This document shows, in pieces, positions 25,728 to 38,911 of a stretch of 64,000 bases of DNA; the first letter of the stretch is position 1; each line of letters begins with the position of its first letter. Both the position numbers and the translations under genes were made by a program. The stretch covers positions 19,943,550 through 20,007,549 of the forward strand of contig CM053243.1 in the NCBI GenBank assembly GCA_028583405.1. The letters are read 5' to 3'. Origin of the DNA: Pogonophryne albipinna (Eukaryota > Chordata > Actinopteri > Perciformes > Artedidraconidae). The notes beneath the pieces are model-generated. The model made no database searches. It saw only the letters and a list, made by a program, of their open reading frames with translations, and was not told the DNA's origin.

Positions 25728-28700
25728 TCATTCTGATTTGGTTGGTTGTTCCCTCGTCTCATGCTCAGGGAGCTGCTCACTTTCTTTCAGGCTCTCAGAG
25801 TTACACACTGACTCTGATGCACAGGAAGACGATACAGCGGGCAGCAACAAGTGTCCTTCAGAGGAACCTTCAACCACACTGATTTCTGTGGAAGCCTTTT
25901 CGCCATCACCTGCTGGTACAATCGGCTCTGGTCTATCCACAGTGGCGAAAGACAGACTTTCAACCACTTTCAAGTCCATTTCCTTTGGTGTTAAAACAGG
26001 CACCGTCGTCAAGAGATAGAACGTTTTTGCTGGCTGCCTCAAAAAGAGATGGCTGCAGGAAAGGAAGAGGACATCATTTTAAAAGCATCCTTTAGATTTA
26101 CATGCAGCAATATGGTATCGTCACGTTTTAAGCAAAACACACTGCTAACAAAACTTATGAAACAGCGGTAGTGAAAATGTGTTAGCAAGCACTCTATCAT
26201 TATTAAAAACCAAAGAGGTTACAATGATGTAAAGGGCTGTAACCAACACATATTTCCATTATCGTTTCATCTGTCAAAGCACAGGTGATGTCTTTAAGGG
26301 TCTTTTTTTGACAGTCCAAAACCCAAAGATATCCACCTTAAGACACATTATTAAACTGATAAAAGCAGGAAATATACATTTTTGAGAGGCTAAAAACAGC
26401 ATATTCTGCCATTTTTGCTTAAAAAAAAAAAATCTTAAACAATTATAGTAATAGTTGGTGAATATATTCTTCTGTTTATTGACTTTGGAACCTCTTTGTG
26501 TTGTTGAAGAAATGTGTCTTTATACCAATAATGGACTGGCTATTAGTCCAACAAGCACCACTGCCTGCTGGAAATATTGTTTCAAATTAAACAATTTATT
26601 GGCTGTATAAAAACAAGTTTTTTTTAATCACAGATAAAAAGCAGAAGAGTTTCATACGGTTAGTGAAAAGACAGGGAGCAATGTTGTAAAACAAAGCACT
26701 TCTAGTTCTGGACTTTCCCTTCAATCAGACCACACAACATGTGATTTACAGAGCAGATTTGTAGCAAAAGCAGAAGAAAAACATGCAATTTTATTCCAGC
26801 GGGTTTTAGATTTTAGTAAATGTTAATTGGTCTTCAACATTTGTTGTGTTATGATTTATAGATTAGAGATAATCGAACGACAAGATGTAAAGTGGGTAGT
26901 AGTTTCTACTCACACGCGACCTTTGGCTTTGATATCTGCTGGGTTAAAAACAAAGGACAACCTTTCAAGAAATGTGTCACACTAAACACGAGCCATGAGT
27001 CAGGCGTTATAGGTGAAAAGAAAACGTACCCTTTTCCTGAATGACTTTGCATATGTGATTTGGTCTGTCAGTTAAATGTCTGGTCATCAGGTCACCGCCT
27101 GTTGCGTCCACGAGGAGGTCGCAGTTCAGACAGACCAGGGTTATTCTGGAGAATAAACAATGTATGTGATGTTTAATTTCAAACAGAAAACATTCTGTAT
27201 TTAATGTTGAATGCAGAACAGACTTTATGAAGCGTACTTACTTTGAAGCCGATGAAGCCTTCTTGTGATTCATTTTCAAGAATCTGTTTTTGGTTATGGT
27301 ACTATGAAATCTAACAAAGAGGAAAGACAAATATGTTAAACGATTACCGGTAATCAGATAAAAACACTGTTAAACATAAGGTAACGTTTTTCTCTCACCT
27401 TATCATATGATTCCCAATGGCGACTTTGCAACTCGTCCGATATTTGCACGCACCGCAATTTGAAATCATTGGGAAATGAGAAAAGAAGTGGTCCACTTGT
27501 GTGTTGCACTCGATGCACGTGAATTGTCCTCCATCGACTCTGAAATGTGGGCATTAAAAAAAAGAGAGAACAAAACACAAATATATTCAAGCATGGACGA
27601 GACAGACAATTACTAGAATAGCTGTTAGGATGTCAGTTGGTTTATTGAAGCAGATGAACAATGCAATTTACTTTGTTATTTATGAGAGGTCTGCAGGTTC
27701 TCTAAATTCTTCAGCTACATCTTTTATCTTGTGATCTTATGGGTCATTATGTGACTTAAGATGGCATATTGTTTTTGATTACTGAGCGCAATTAGCCAAA
27801 TATCCCACTCATTAGTTTAAGGAAAAGGAATAATCGCTATACTCTATATTATTTTTAGCCAGCCTAATGATAACAGTCAGGAAAATTAATTAAAAATGTC
27901 ATTAGCTCCTTTGTGTATTCCTATGCTTTAATAACACCTATTAATCTGCTTCCACCCTGTCATGAATGACCAGGAGGTGGGGCCCTAAATTAGTGTTCTT
28001 AATCTTAATGATGAAGATGGACATGCTAAAGATTACAATTTTATTGGGAAGGGATTGTAGTGCTAAAACGTTCTCATAATGTTTAAATTGTTGCTAATAT
28101 AGGGGTGTCATAATAAAATAATTAAAAAGTTGATATCATGTTAAAGGTACACACATTATAAGACCCTGTCTCTAACTCCCTGCACTCTCATTTTGAGAGA
28201 AATATATCTGACAAAAGACAAAACACACTATCCACAAAAAATAGATTTAACCGATAGCATTTTTATCATTATTGAGATTATATTTATTTAAATTCTCAAT
28301 TGAGATAAAATCAATATCATAAATGATTTAAGCCACGCTAATCATGCGGTCAATATAAATGTTTTTCAGTCTGTTGAAGCAAAGAATCCTGTTAAAGATG
28401 TCGTTCTTGCTGTCATGTCTCTGCCTGCTGTGTGTGAAGTTCACCTGATGTTCCTGAGCGACAGATTGTGTTTGTTGGACTGGAGATCTTTCTTCTTGCT
28501 CGTCTTGGCTTTTCCTGCAGAGACGTTTGACTTGGACTTGGATCCACTGACAGGAGGCTTGGTTTTTTGGTTGAAACTTTCTGGGGTGATAACAAGGCTG
28601 GATGGATCAGTGGAGCTGTTCAGCGTTGGAGCCTTTCCTGTGAGGGACGCTCGGATGGTCACCTGGAAGAAAAACACAATGCACATTCAAATTCAATTGT

Positions 28701-31700
28701 ATAATTTTAAGAATAGTAAACAGATCTTAAATACATGTTGTAGGGTCACACCTTGGTTCCTGGAGGAAGACCTTCCAGAGCTTTGGGTTTTTTAAAGGTT
28801 TTGTGGACGTTATTCTTGTGATCCAGTTTCTCCCTGTATGTGAGGAAATTCAGTCTGCATTTTCCACAGCGATGGATCTTTTTTCTCTGAAAAATAAAGA
28901 AAGTAAAGAAAAACATGATTAAGCGGTGCGACTACAGGCTAATTGCTGAGATTTTTCATTTGGAATCACTTGAAGAATATTGGGAGTAAGAAATTAACTT
29001 CTTTGTTATTAATAGAGTAGAAATTAATTTAGTTTGGTTCCAACTCTTCCATATTCATTGCTCCTCTAGGTGAAGAGAAACAGGTTTTCCTGCCTTTTAT
29101 TTATTACGTTACGGTGTAAGGCAGACAACCAAATCAATCCAACCTAGGAGATGAATACAAACCAAGAGCGACTTCCAACTCCTGCAAAAATACTTTTACA
29201 ATCTTACGAATCTTTGAACTATTCATATCTTTGACTGCACTGTAACTTTTATCCATGTATTTTTTCTTTTAATGTATATTTTATTAGCTTTTCTTTTTAA
29301 TGACTGATTTTAAATGCCATTTTCTTAATGTCTTTCATTTTTTGTAAAGCACTTTGAATTGCCTTGTGTTGAAAGGTGCTATATAAATAGACTTGCCTTG
29401 CCTTAAGAATTCGCAATAAACACATTGCTGTGTCAGCTATAACTCAAAATCTGTATTTCAAAATGATACTTTGGATAGGCTTTACACATTTTTTAACAGA
29501 CTACATTAAAGGAGTGTCTCACCTGATGTTTCATGTAGTGTTGCATGTATAGAGGACCACTTCTAAGAACTTTGAGACAGAAAGGACAGAGCAGGTCTTT
29601 GGTGTTATCATGGACACTTCGGAAATGTGTCTCCACGTCTGAGAAGAAAGACGACCTGTAATCGCAGACCTGTGAAGGAGTAAAGCATAGTGTGAATATC
29701 AGTGAATACTCTAACATTCAACTTAAAATCACATCCCGGTAATAAAGTGACATACGTAGCAGATGTAAGGCATTTCCCCGGGCTTGTGGTTGTCCTTCAT
29801 GTGTTCCAGGAGAACCTGCTCCGACTCAAACGCCAGCTCACATATCTTGCAATTTGCTAGAAAAAATTAAAGGAAAGAAAAAGAACATTACAAATGGCTA
29901 CATTTGAGCAGATTGATCAGATTAAGCTGTATATATATTTATGTCATACTGGAGGATTCGATGGAGCTGTGAGCGCTCTCGATGTGGCACTGCAGCTGGA
30001 ACGGAGTCATGTACTGCCGGTAGCAATGCTGGCAGGTGGTGTAGCTTTCCCAGCTCTCACTGTTCTGCTTCTCCAGCTCCAAGTGGTGCTTCATGTGGTT
30101 CATGAACCTGAGAGACAGGGTAAACACACATTGAGTATTAAAGGTCCCCTATTATACTGTTTTTCATCAATATATTATAAGTTTCAGTTATATACAAAGA
30201 TGTCTCTGAAGTGTTTGGCTCGAAATACCAAACAGATCATGCATTGTAGCATCCCATAATCCCCTCTGTTTCAAAAGTGCTGATTCTCTGTCTGTTACTT
30301 TAGATGAAAATAAGGAGCCACTCCCCACGCCCCTCTGAGAGATAGTTGGTTAAAAAGAACACTATGGTGCGCTAGGAGGAGATTCAGGTGATAAGTGGGG
30401 GGGAGTGGGGTGGGGGGTTACCTTGGTTGGTGATTGGCTAATGGTTACACAAGCCAAAACATCGGTATGACATCATAAAGTGGCCAAAATCTGATCAGCT
30501 CATTTTCAGAGAGGTCTTTATATAAATGGATCAGGACAAAAAGTGAGAGAATCTTTTTTCCTGAAACTTTCAGAATCTCTTCACACAGTGGAGAAAAAGT
30601 GGATTTTGCATAATAGATGACCTTTGAAACCACATTTTAAGAAGCAACCTGTAAATGATCAGCCTGCTTGTCCCTGTAGTTCTTTTCATCAATATGTTAT
30701 GATATCAGATGCAAACACCTTCCCTGTAAATGTGAGAATTCATCAAATTCAATAGCGGTTTAATTTACAGGAAAAATTTGTCTTTTTTTTAAAACAGTAA
30801 ACTAAATATCTTATAGTTGTAGACAGGACAATACATTTGAAGACGACAACCTGGGCTTTTGGAAACACTGATTGAATTTTTGTTGGGAGAAAAAAAAAAA
30901 AAATGGAGGAAATAATCGATAATTAATTGCTAATGAATATTTAAAAGTACCGGTAATTGTCAGTTGCAGCTCTAAAGTAATTGACATAACATATTTGAGG
31001 CTATTCATTGACAAATAATAGTTTAATATAATATGTATAATTATATATTATTTGTCGATTTAATAAAAAGAATGTACATTGGCCTCTCTCAATTCGCAAT
31101 AGCCATTTAGTCAATATTTATTTTTTCCTACAAATTAATACGCTAGTTGCAGCTTTAAAATAACAATTGCTCTTCATTCAACCAATTGTGACATTATCCC
31201 ACACACACAACAACAACCACTTAATCAACAAATGCAGGAGATTTGCATCGATTTAATGTGTATTGTTAAAATACAAATTAGGTCCTTTTAAACAAAACCA
31301 TTAATATTCATGCCCCGTTTATCTGCAGTTCCAAGTCCCAGAGGCTTTAAAGAAATATGACATACTCTTTTCACCTCACTTTACAAGCATGTTTAATGGC
31401 TGTTATAATTTCAGCAATTACACAAAGACTTCAGTTTGGCCTAATGATGTAGCGCTCCCCTCCTCAGCTCCCTGCCACTGCTGCCCTGTCGAGGCGAGGC
31501 CCATTTCTCAGCCTGCAGATTCTGCTGCCTCAGCTCCCCTAATAGAGACTTTTATGTGGATGAACTATGACCTCAGCTTTGAGAGTGTGGTTGCAGTACA
31601 AATGTGGTTGTCCATTAAAAGCGGCTTACAGAGGCTTTTTTTCCAATGTTCTGAAGCAAAGTTATTTAATCAACGAGGCAGTTCCTACACACCTAAACTA

Positions 31701-34191
31701 GCAGTCATTTTTCATCTTTAGGCCCATGGGGGAAAGCGCTCTGATACTGTCATCCATCTGAGAGGAGAAGTGCAGCGAAGATGTCCAGATTTCATTATGG
31801 GCTCAAGACAAATCTCTTTTCACCAAGTTCTTTAAAACTTAAGTCCCAATCTGCTTTTGAGAGCATATCAACTACTGAATGTAGTTATTGAAAAGAGGGT
31901 GAAAACTAAACTCACATCAGTAGTTCAGCTGTGTTACACAAAAATACACAAAAAACAACATTAAATCATACAAATCCACCTGCATCACCACAACAACGCA
32001 GTGATTGATCTTTCAGTGATGCATTAAACCATAAACAACAAACATACAACGCTGCACCACGCCCTTGCTGATTATTTAGCACAGACAAACCAAAACATAT
32101 TTATTTATGGAATATTACGCTGTTATTTTACTGAAAGAAAGAAAACGAACATGATCATACCTGATATTGTTCTTGAGAACTTTTGAACAGCTCTGGCACT
32201 TGAAAGTGGTGTTGGGTTTCTGCGCATCCTTCTTCATCATATTTCCGTCAGATCTACCGTAGTAGAAATCTGAAACCAGCATGATGCGCTTGTTTGCACC
32301 GATGTGCACGGCTGATTCGGCTGAAGCTTCTAACACTGCACAGCAGCTCTGAAATAACAATGTGTTTTACATGAATACGACAGCTTTGGGGTCTGATTTG
32401 TATTTAAAAACAGTTCAATGATTCATCCAACGTTTTACTTAATAATACTGATGTCTAAATGTTTGTTATGTTAACAACAACAACAAACTGAAATGGGGGT
32501 GGGAAAATAGACTAGGCAAAAACAAATAAAAGTGTGATGTAATTATTGGTAAATAACAAAAAATCATGTTGAGAGGATTTTGTTTATCAATCACATCCAA
32601 TCTGTGAGTCAAGTTAGAAGAATAAACCACTAGGAAACATAAATAGTTGTAACAATAAGAAACATTTTGCTTTTCTAACATTCAATTTTAACCTGGGGTC
32701 ATAATCAATCTGTATAATAAGCCGTTCATCGTTTTTTCAGTGGATACTTTACTAACACATTCTCATTGACTCATTGACATGGTTCCACAACATTTTAACT
32801 CACCAGCAGGTGAAACGTCAGGGCCTCCTGTGAGAGGAATTCTTCTCGACACTTTGGGCACGGTTTCTTTAATACCCCATTTTTCACTGACCCTACAAAA
32901 AACAATTTACATGTCATTTCTGAATCTAATAACCCCCACAAAGAACCAAAAAACGTAAAGGGTGTGTCTACAGTAATGACATTACAAATCTGTATAGAAA
33001 CGTACCCAATTCAAACTTGGCTTTTTTGGGTACGCTGTCTTTTTGCTGTGGTGGTAGCACTCGCTTGACTAAAATTTGATCTGTAAGCAATCCTAAAACA
33101 AATACATTAACATTTTAGTTATTGTCAGCTGATTGATCTGCAAGTATGATAAAGCATGGTTATTTGGTACATCAGAAGAAAAAATACCTCTGTTATTGTC
33201 ATTGGAAAGGGCATTTGCTGCCACAGAAAAGGTCTTTAGAGGTTGTGGGTTGGACCAGTTGAGTTGCAGCTGTTGAGGCTGTGCAGAGTAAACAGCAGGA
33301 CTCTGAACGTTGGATAAAGTCACAACGTTGTTGCTGATTTGTTGCACCTGAGGTCTGTGGACAGCACCGGGCATTACGGTGGCGGTGGTGATCTGCTGGA
33401 AAAGATGCTGCTGACCAGCTGGAAGACAAAACAGACGAACTCTCCTGATACGCTCGGTATCGCCAGATTAAATATAGAAATGCCTTTAATGAGGCGTTAC
33501 TATTACAGTCTCAGAATAAAATCACTGGTCATTAGGGGAAGACAAGTTACTCCTGAGTTGTATATTTCACTTTGTATTTACCTGGTACTATTGTAAATGA
33601 GGTCCCAGGAGGGTACTGGCTCCCAAGAGAGGCAATAAAGTCACTGCTGTTTGCTAGATGCGGAGAAGTGACAATAAAGCCCTGAAACAAAAAACAAAAC
33701 AAATCCCCACTTAACAGGTGTTTTTGCTTATTGGATCGAATTCGCAAATATTATTTTAATACCAACAATACCTGGTTATTGACGATAAGAGGCTGCGGGG
33801 TCAATGTTGTCAGATTGGGTGCTGTAGTATTCATGGAATTTCCAGCCACACTCAACGGCAGCATTATGGGGGAGGGGCCACTGGCCAGCAGAGGAGCAGG
33901 AGGCTTGACTTCCTGTTTCCCTGCACGGTGACTCTGAGGAGGTGGAGGGTTGGGTCTACCCTCCTTCTGGTTATTAGCTGCAATAACAAACAAAAGAGCC
34001 AAAATAAGTAAATAATAAAATTGGATGCAAGTCATGCTTCACATAAATATGTTTAAAATGTTCTATGACATACAGAGCACTCCAACGAAGATGGGCTCAT
34101 CATCATCATCGTCTATCAAGTGAACTTCAGGAGCTTGTTTCTGCCACGGCTCCAGCTCCTCCTCCACACACTCCATAAAAAGTTCAGACAT
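25728..34191 (-). CDS. znf280d: Zinc finger protein 280D (znf280d), complete, 17 coding exons
   Basis: Coding exons in order are 34074-34191, 33772-33977, 33582-33681, 33188-33418, 33006-33092, 32804-32892, 32161-32348, 29950-30107, 29756-29856, 29523-29669, 28752-28886, 28445-28662, 27399-27539, 27242-27310, 27030-27145, 26914-26938 and 25728-26052. The sum is 2454 bases (817 codons plus TGA) with every phase consistent. The start [18 protein letters not shown] matches an internal start of mammalian ZNF280D; the 5' splice site of this exon (acceptor at 34199) shows that an untranslated exon lies upstream. C2H2-type motifs run from about residue 259 to 503 (CPKC, CQSC...HMKHH, CQHC...HIESAH, CKIC...HMKDNH, CDYRSS...HFRSVH, CPFC...HYMKH, CGKC...H), with a further cysteine-rich block ([18 protein letters not shown]) at about 595-690. 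The tail is acidic and serine-rich. It is a nuclear, probably DNA-binding protein of the Suppressor-of-Hairy-wing-like family; targets are not known. Confidence 0.94.
29210..29402 (+). mobile_element. LINE (L2-like) 3' tail in znf280d intron
   Basis: 'gtaaagcactttgaattgcc' followed by 'gtgctatataaatagacttg' is the characteristic L2-type tail, lying antisense to the gene. Confidence 0.6.
30140..30625 (+). mobile_element. TTAA-type MITE, copy 1 (znf280d intron)
   Basis: The termini are AAAGGTCCCCTATTAT and (inverted) ATAATAGATGACCTTT. The left flank preserves TTAA (30138-30141). The whole 486 bases match 63288-63769 in inverse orientation. It lies only about 30 bases upstream of the acceptor of the exon 29950-30107. 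A target of TTAA suggests piggyBac- or Kolobok-type mobilisation. No transposase is present. Confidence 0.8.
30626..32160. other. Rest of the large znf280d intron
   Basis: The sequence is mostly AT-rich with no recognisable element. A compositionally distinct, GC-richer patch at about 31440-31560 has no coding support and could be a conserved non-coding segment; this is inference. Confidence 0.35.
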
Positions 34192-35499
34192 TGTGGAGCT
34201 GTAAGAGGAAAAAAACGACATATTTAGTCAACTTGAGCTATACTATATATTATCTAACGTTTTGACAAATAAGGCAAACCAATGACCCAATATATTTTAC
34301 AGGCAGCTTTTATTCAGGGGCATTTTAAGTCAAAACTTGGGTACAAATATTGGGATAACTATTTGATATACTTGTAGCATATGATAAATATAAAGATACA
34401 AACAATACCTGATAAACATTAATAAAAAAAGGCCCCTTAGGAACAAATAAAACCACTAGTTTTACAAATCCATTAAGTTAGCATTGATGTTCACAAATTG
34501 AATTAAATTTGGTTAAGATGGTGCCAAAAACAGCCTGGGTGCAGCTGAATGCTTTATAACGAGATAGAAAAACCTGGTAATAATTCTCAAATGTTATGGG
34601 ATCTATACATTTATTAATATGAGAGGCACAGTCTTCTTCAACATTTAATTATTTTTTAAGCAAATGGCAGGGAGACAATACATTTTTTAATTGTCACACC
34701 TGGAAAAAGCTCAGGTACGAGTAATAAAATTAACAATGTCTGATTTAAATAAAGCTGCTTTTACCTACTATGACGGATCATAATGTCTGCAGTAGAAAGT
34801 AAACCCTTTAGTCTTGGACAGACACCTTTACTGAATACATTTGCAAAAGTCAATATGACACGGGCAGCAATATGAATTGTGGTTATTCTGACTAGATCAT
34901 AATAAGAGCTTATTTTTTAACAAAACGTTCTAATTGCTTTTCAATATGAAATAAAATATTGCTGTAGACATTGGTGTATAAACAAATACACTATAAAAAC
35001 AAATGCTTTTATTACTTCTTTATCATTATTTGTTTCAGTTTGACAGGTAAAACAACAGCTTTTTTCTTGTCAAATAAAGTACAAATTGATTAAATAAAAC
35101 CAAGAACGGTAACATATGCTGGTTTATTTTTTAGCTAACATTATTCTCCTTACAACAAAAATCCTAAATGTATTATACGATTTGTTTTTAATTAATTAGA
35201 AACGTCAATAATATCCTGCTTCAAACGTCTGAACAGTCACCACATAAAGCTTTTTTTAGCATAAATAAAAGTGATGTTAGCGGAGCTGGCTCAGATTGAA
35301 CTGCTCTGTTGTTGTTAGCGTCTTTTCTTTACAGCAGCTAGGTAGCTAATGCTAACTAGCTAACGTGTATGATTTCCACTGCTCCTGGTGATCCTGCTGC
35401 AGTCTGCGATGGGGTTGATTAATTATGCCTTGTTTAAGTAATGATGTGCAGGACTTCATCACACATCATCTTAAATTGATCCTATCCTAGCATTGAGTT

Positions 35500-35800
35500 G
35501 TCGATCAGCTCACCAAACATTAGCTAGCTAGGATCCGTTAGCATGCTCACATTGACTGGGATGTCGGGACAAAGACCGCCCTCAGAGTTTGTGTTTCAGC
35601 CTACCTCTCTCACCCTGGCCTCTGGCTCTCAGCGCAGACCCGGGTCTAGATACAAGCTTCAGCACCAGCCGTGGGTCTGAGGGGGATATGTGTATCAGAC
35701 AGTGCGGGTTTACTGGACATCACACAGAGGGGAAGGGACAAGTATCGCCTCTCCAAAGACACCGGAAATGCTCGGACTGTGTGGACCAATCAGATTGCCG
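35500..35800 (-). promoter_or_regulatory. Probable znf280d promoter and untranslated first exon region
   Basis: The coding start sits in an exon with an acceptor (34199), so transcription begins upstream. This stretch is less AT-rich than its surroundings and holds minus-strand donors such as AGAG|GTAGGC (35603) and CAGG|GTGAGA (35612). The transcription start cannot be placed from sequence alone. Confidence 0.35.
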
Positions 35801-36042
35801 GCCGCCTTTCTCCTCATCACTTCCTCTGTGTCATCCTATACAGTATGTTGTAATGTATGTACTAGTGGTGTAAAGTGACCAAGTAGTTTATACTTTTTTT
35901 AAGTAAAATCTATTTTAGTAGGGAGCATGGTCAGGATGAAGACAGATAACCAGTTAGAGAACCTGTCTCATCTCCTTCAAAGACTCCCCTGACTCCATGT
36001 GGTGAACATGCTGCCAGACTTTGCTTTGATGTGCCACGAGAT

Positions 36043-37284
36043 TAGGGTGACCAGACGTCCCCGTTTTCCGGGGACAGTCCCCGGAAATGTCCCCGTTTTT
36101 TAATATGCGTTAAAAACACATAGCAACGTGAAATAAAACGTTTCATGTCAGAAAACACTGGGTAAACAGACTGTGGTCAAGCCAGCACCCACTTCGGAAA
36201 ACACAGTCAAGCCAGCCCGCACCTTGTATTGCGGTCTGATTGCGGTGCGCGAATATCCTATGCATTACGGTAGAGGCCTGTAAAAACTGCCTTCAAAATA
36301 AAAGCGTTTACTCGGTCAAAAACAAATACCTAAAAAACACACAAACATATTCATATATACTGGAGCTTAAATTAAGAAATATGTACGATATAATGTGATC
36401 AATAATAATTTAAAACATACTACGTATATACTACCACATTATAACTGAGTGAATGTAAAATGTAAGGATACAGTTATGAAGACATATCTGACATTTCCAC
36501 TGGGTGACTCATTTCAATTGATGTTGACACCATCTCACAACACTCCTAAAATAACAAATGTTACTTTCTGGAGCACAATTTCAAATGTATGCTCTCAAAT
36601 TAGATCTATTGTCCATCTATATTTTGATTGTTATGTAATGGAAACCGTCCATAATCAAAGAGTCACTCGAAGTCAATCAAATACTTATTTCACTTCAGGG
36701 TGATAGCAGGACACCCCATCTAGTCAGAGAAAATCAGGACAATCTGATGTAGAGTTTCAAAATAAAAGACCTTTGTAGTCTCATATGGGCTATCGTCCTT
36801 CTGTTTTTATACAAGAATAAATAAAAAACTGTCAAATTATCAAAGACTTATTTCACTCCAGGGTGATAGCAGGACACCCCATCTAGTCACTCAGAGAGAA
36901 TCTGGACAATCTGATATAGAGTTTCAAAATAAAAGACCTTTGTGGTCTCATATATGAGCTATCATCCCTCTATTTTTAGATAAGAATAAAACAAAAACTG
37001 TCCAGTATCAAATGCTTATTTCACTTCAGGGTGATAGCAGGACACCCCATCTAATCACTCAGAGACAATCTGGTGTGCAGTTTCAAAATTAAAGACCTTT
37101 GAAGTCTCATATATGAGCTATCATCCTTCTGTTTGTATCCAACAGTTAAAATGTTCGAATTGCATTGAACCAGAATTGTCCCCCTTTTTTCTTTAACAGT
37201 GAAGAAAATTGGATATGTTAATGAGATTTTGACCGCAAAACTCAAAATGTCCCCGGTTTTAATTTAGAAAATCTGGTCACCTTA
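36043..37284. mobile_element. hAT-like element (1.24 kb) with internal tandem triplication
   Basis: The termini TAGGGTGACCAGA and TCTGGTCACCTTA are inverted with one mismatch. The flanking CACGAGAT (36035-36042) and CACTAGAT (37285-37292) form an 8-base target duplication with one change. 'cccggggaca'-type inverted text lies near both ends. A block of about 165 bases beginning 'cagggtgatagcaggacacc' occurs three times (about 36696, 36859, 37028). No transposase frame was recognised. Confidence 0.8.
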
Positions 37285-37727
37285 CACTAGATTCAACTTT
37301 AAGTATGGTAAAGCACAGCAAAGAGAAAGGTACAGAGAAGGTCTGTGAGTTGGGTTGATCTGACTGCATCTGGTTAGTTGATGTTGCATATCATTCAGGA
37401 CTGTGGACACTGAAAGCACCTGATGCACCTGAGAAGTGTGGACAACACCATCTGACCATCCCTGAAGAGAAAGAGGCTCTGGCTTAATATTGTCATCACC
37501 TGTAGAAACAACAAAATAATCAAATCAGACATTTCAATTTTCAACACACTTTAAGTGAAAATATGCGCACAATCACAAATACATTCTGGTAGGGCAGCTC
37601 AATTCATTTAATGAATACCTTCGATACTTTTAAATATCATTAAAACATACAATATGTATAAACCATGCCCTGGTTGCAATAGACTTAATCAACATTCTGT
37701 CAGTGTATTTATTAGTGAGGAACATAC

Positions 37728-38111
37728 TGTCACGATTCTCATGTTATGTCACGTTTGTGGTTTTGTATGTTTGGGTGTTTGCCGTCATGTTTTCCTCCCT
37801 GTTTATTGTCTGGTCCTTTTCCTTGTGTTTTTCCTCCCGTCGTTAGTTCCCTGGTGTGTCTAAGTGTCTGATTGTGTTCACCTGTTGTCCTTGTGTTTCT
37901 CCTCCCCTGCCCAGCTGTTTCTCGTCCCGTGATTACCCCTCCCTGTATTTAGTCGTGTCTCTTCCTGTGTTCAGTGTTGGGTCGTCTTTCGTTTGTGACT
38001 GAGTTCACCGGTGAGTGTTCTGTTTTGTCTATGTTATTTAGTGATCCTTGAAATAAAGGTTTTTTCACGTTAATCTGCATTTGGGTCCTGCTTGCTGCAC
38101 ACACCGTGACA
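37728..38111 (+). repeat. Left LTR
   Basis: This 384-base LTR has TG...CA ends, a TATA-like 'gtatttagtcg' (about 37945) and AATAAA (about 38051). It differs from the right LTR, by eye, only in an extra 'at' at about 38031. Confidence 0.93.
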
Positions 38112-38610
38112 GAACGACCCAACCAAAAATGGACCCAGCAGATGATCCTTTTGAGGTGGAACTGCAACATTTTTCCTTTTGTTTGGCTTGCTGCTGTGAT
38201 TGGTGGAAGGGAGCGTCCGGTGTTCTGCAGAAGGGGGCCGCTCTGGTAGAGGCGCACCGGTTGGCTATGGAGAGGCCAGACTTGGTGAAATTCTTGCCTG
38301 GCTGGATTTTGGACTTCCTCTGGGTGTGTGATTTCCAGCCTGCTGACTACAACCGTTTCTGTGTGTTCCGTCTGGAGTCAACCCATGCTTCTGCCCCAGT
38401 TCCTGCTCCTGTCCAGGAGTCGTATTCTGGAACTCGTTTGGCTTGTGGAGGTCCACGGAGTATTCAGGCGGCTGCTAGGAGAAGGAGTCCCAGACCCAGG
38501 CTAGCAGCCCGAGCCCCAGCAGCCATGGTCCCAGACCCAGTTCTGGCCCCAGCAGCCATGGTCCCGGCCCCAGTGCTGGCCCCAGCAGCCATGGTTCCGG
38601 CCCCAGTTCC

Positions 38611-38898
38611 GACTCCAGCACCTCGTCTCCTGTTGGCTCTCCAGCCAACACCAGCTCCCCGAGTCCTGTCGGCGTACCGGCCGACTCCAGCACCTCGTCT
38701 CCTGTTGGCTCTCCAGCCAACACCAGCTCCCCGAGTCCTGTCGGCGTACCGGCCGACTCCAGCACCTCGTCTCCTGTTGGCTCTCCAGCCAACACCAGCT
38801 CCCCGAGTCCTGTCGGCGTACCGGCCGACTCCAGCACCTCGTCTCCTGTTGGCTCTCCAGCCAACACCAGCTCCCCGTGTCCTGTCGGCGTGCCGACC
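38611..38898 (+). repeat. 72-bp tandem array, 4 copies
   Basis: The unit starts 'gactccagcacctcgtctcc' and recurs at 38611, 38683, 38755 and 38827 with almost no differences. It encodes 24 residues per unit. Confidence 0.9.
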
Positions 38899-38911
38899 GA
38901 CACGAGTCCCC

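Noticed and set aside
27354..27590. 78-codon minus-strand frame with a methionine start
   Set aside because: It is out of frame with the znf280d exon 27399-27539, whose true frame gives the conserved CIEC and [10 protein letters not shown] motifs.
31440..31721. Open frame in the GC-richer patch of the znf280d intron
   Set aside because: No family similarity and no splice context that fits either strand of the gene. At most a conserved non-coding segment.
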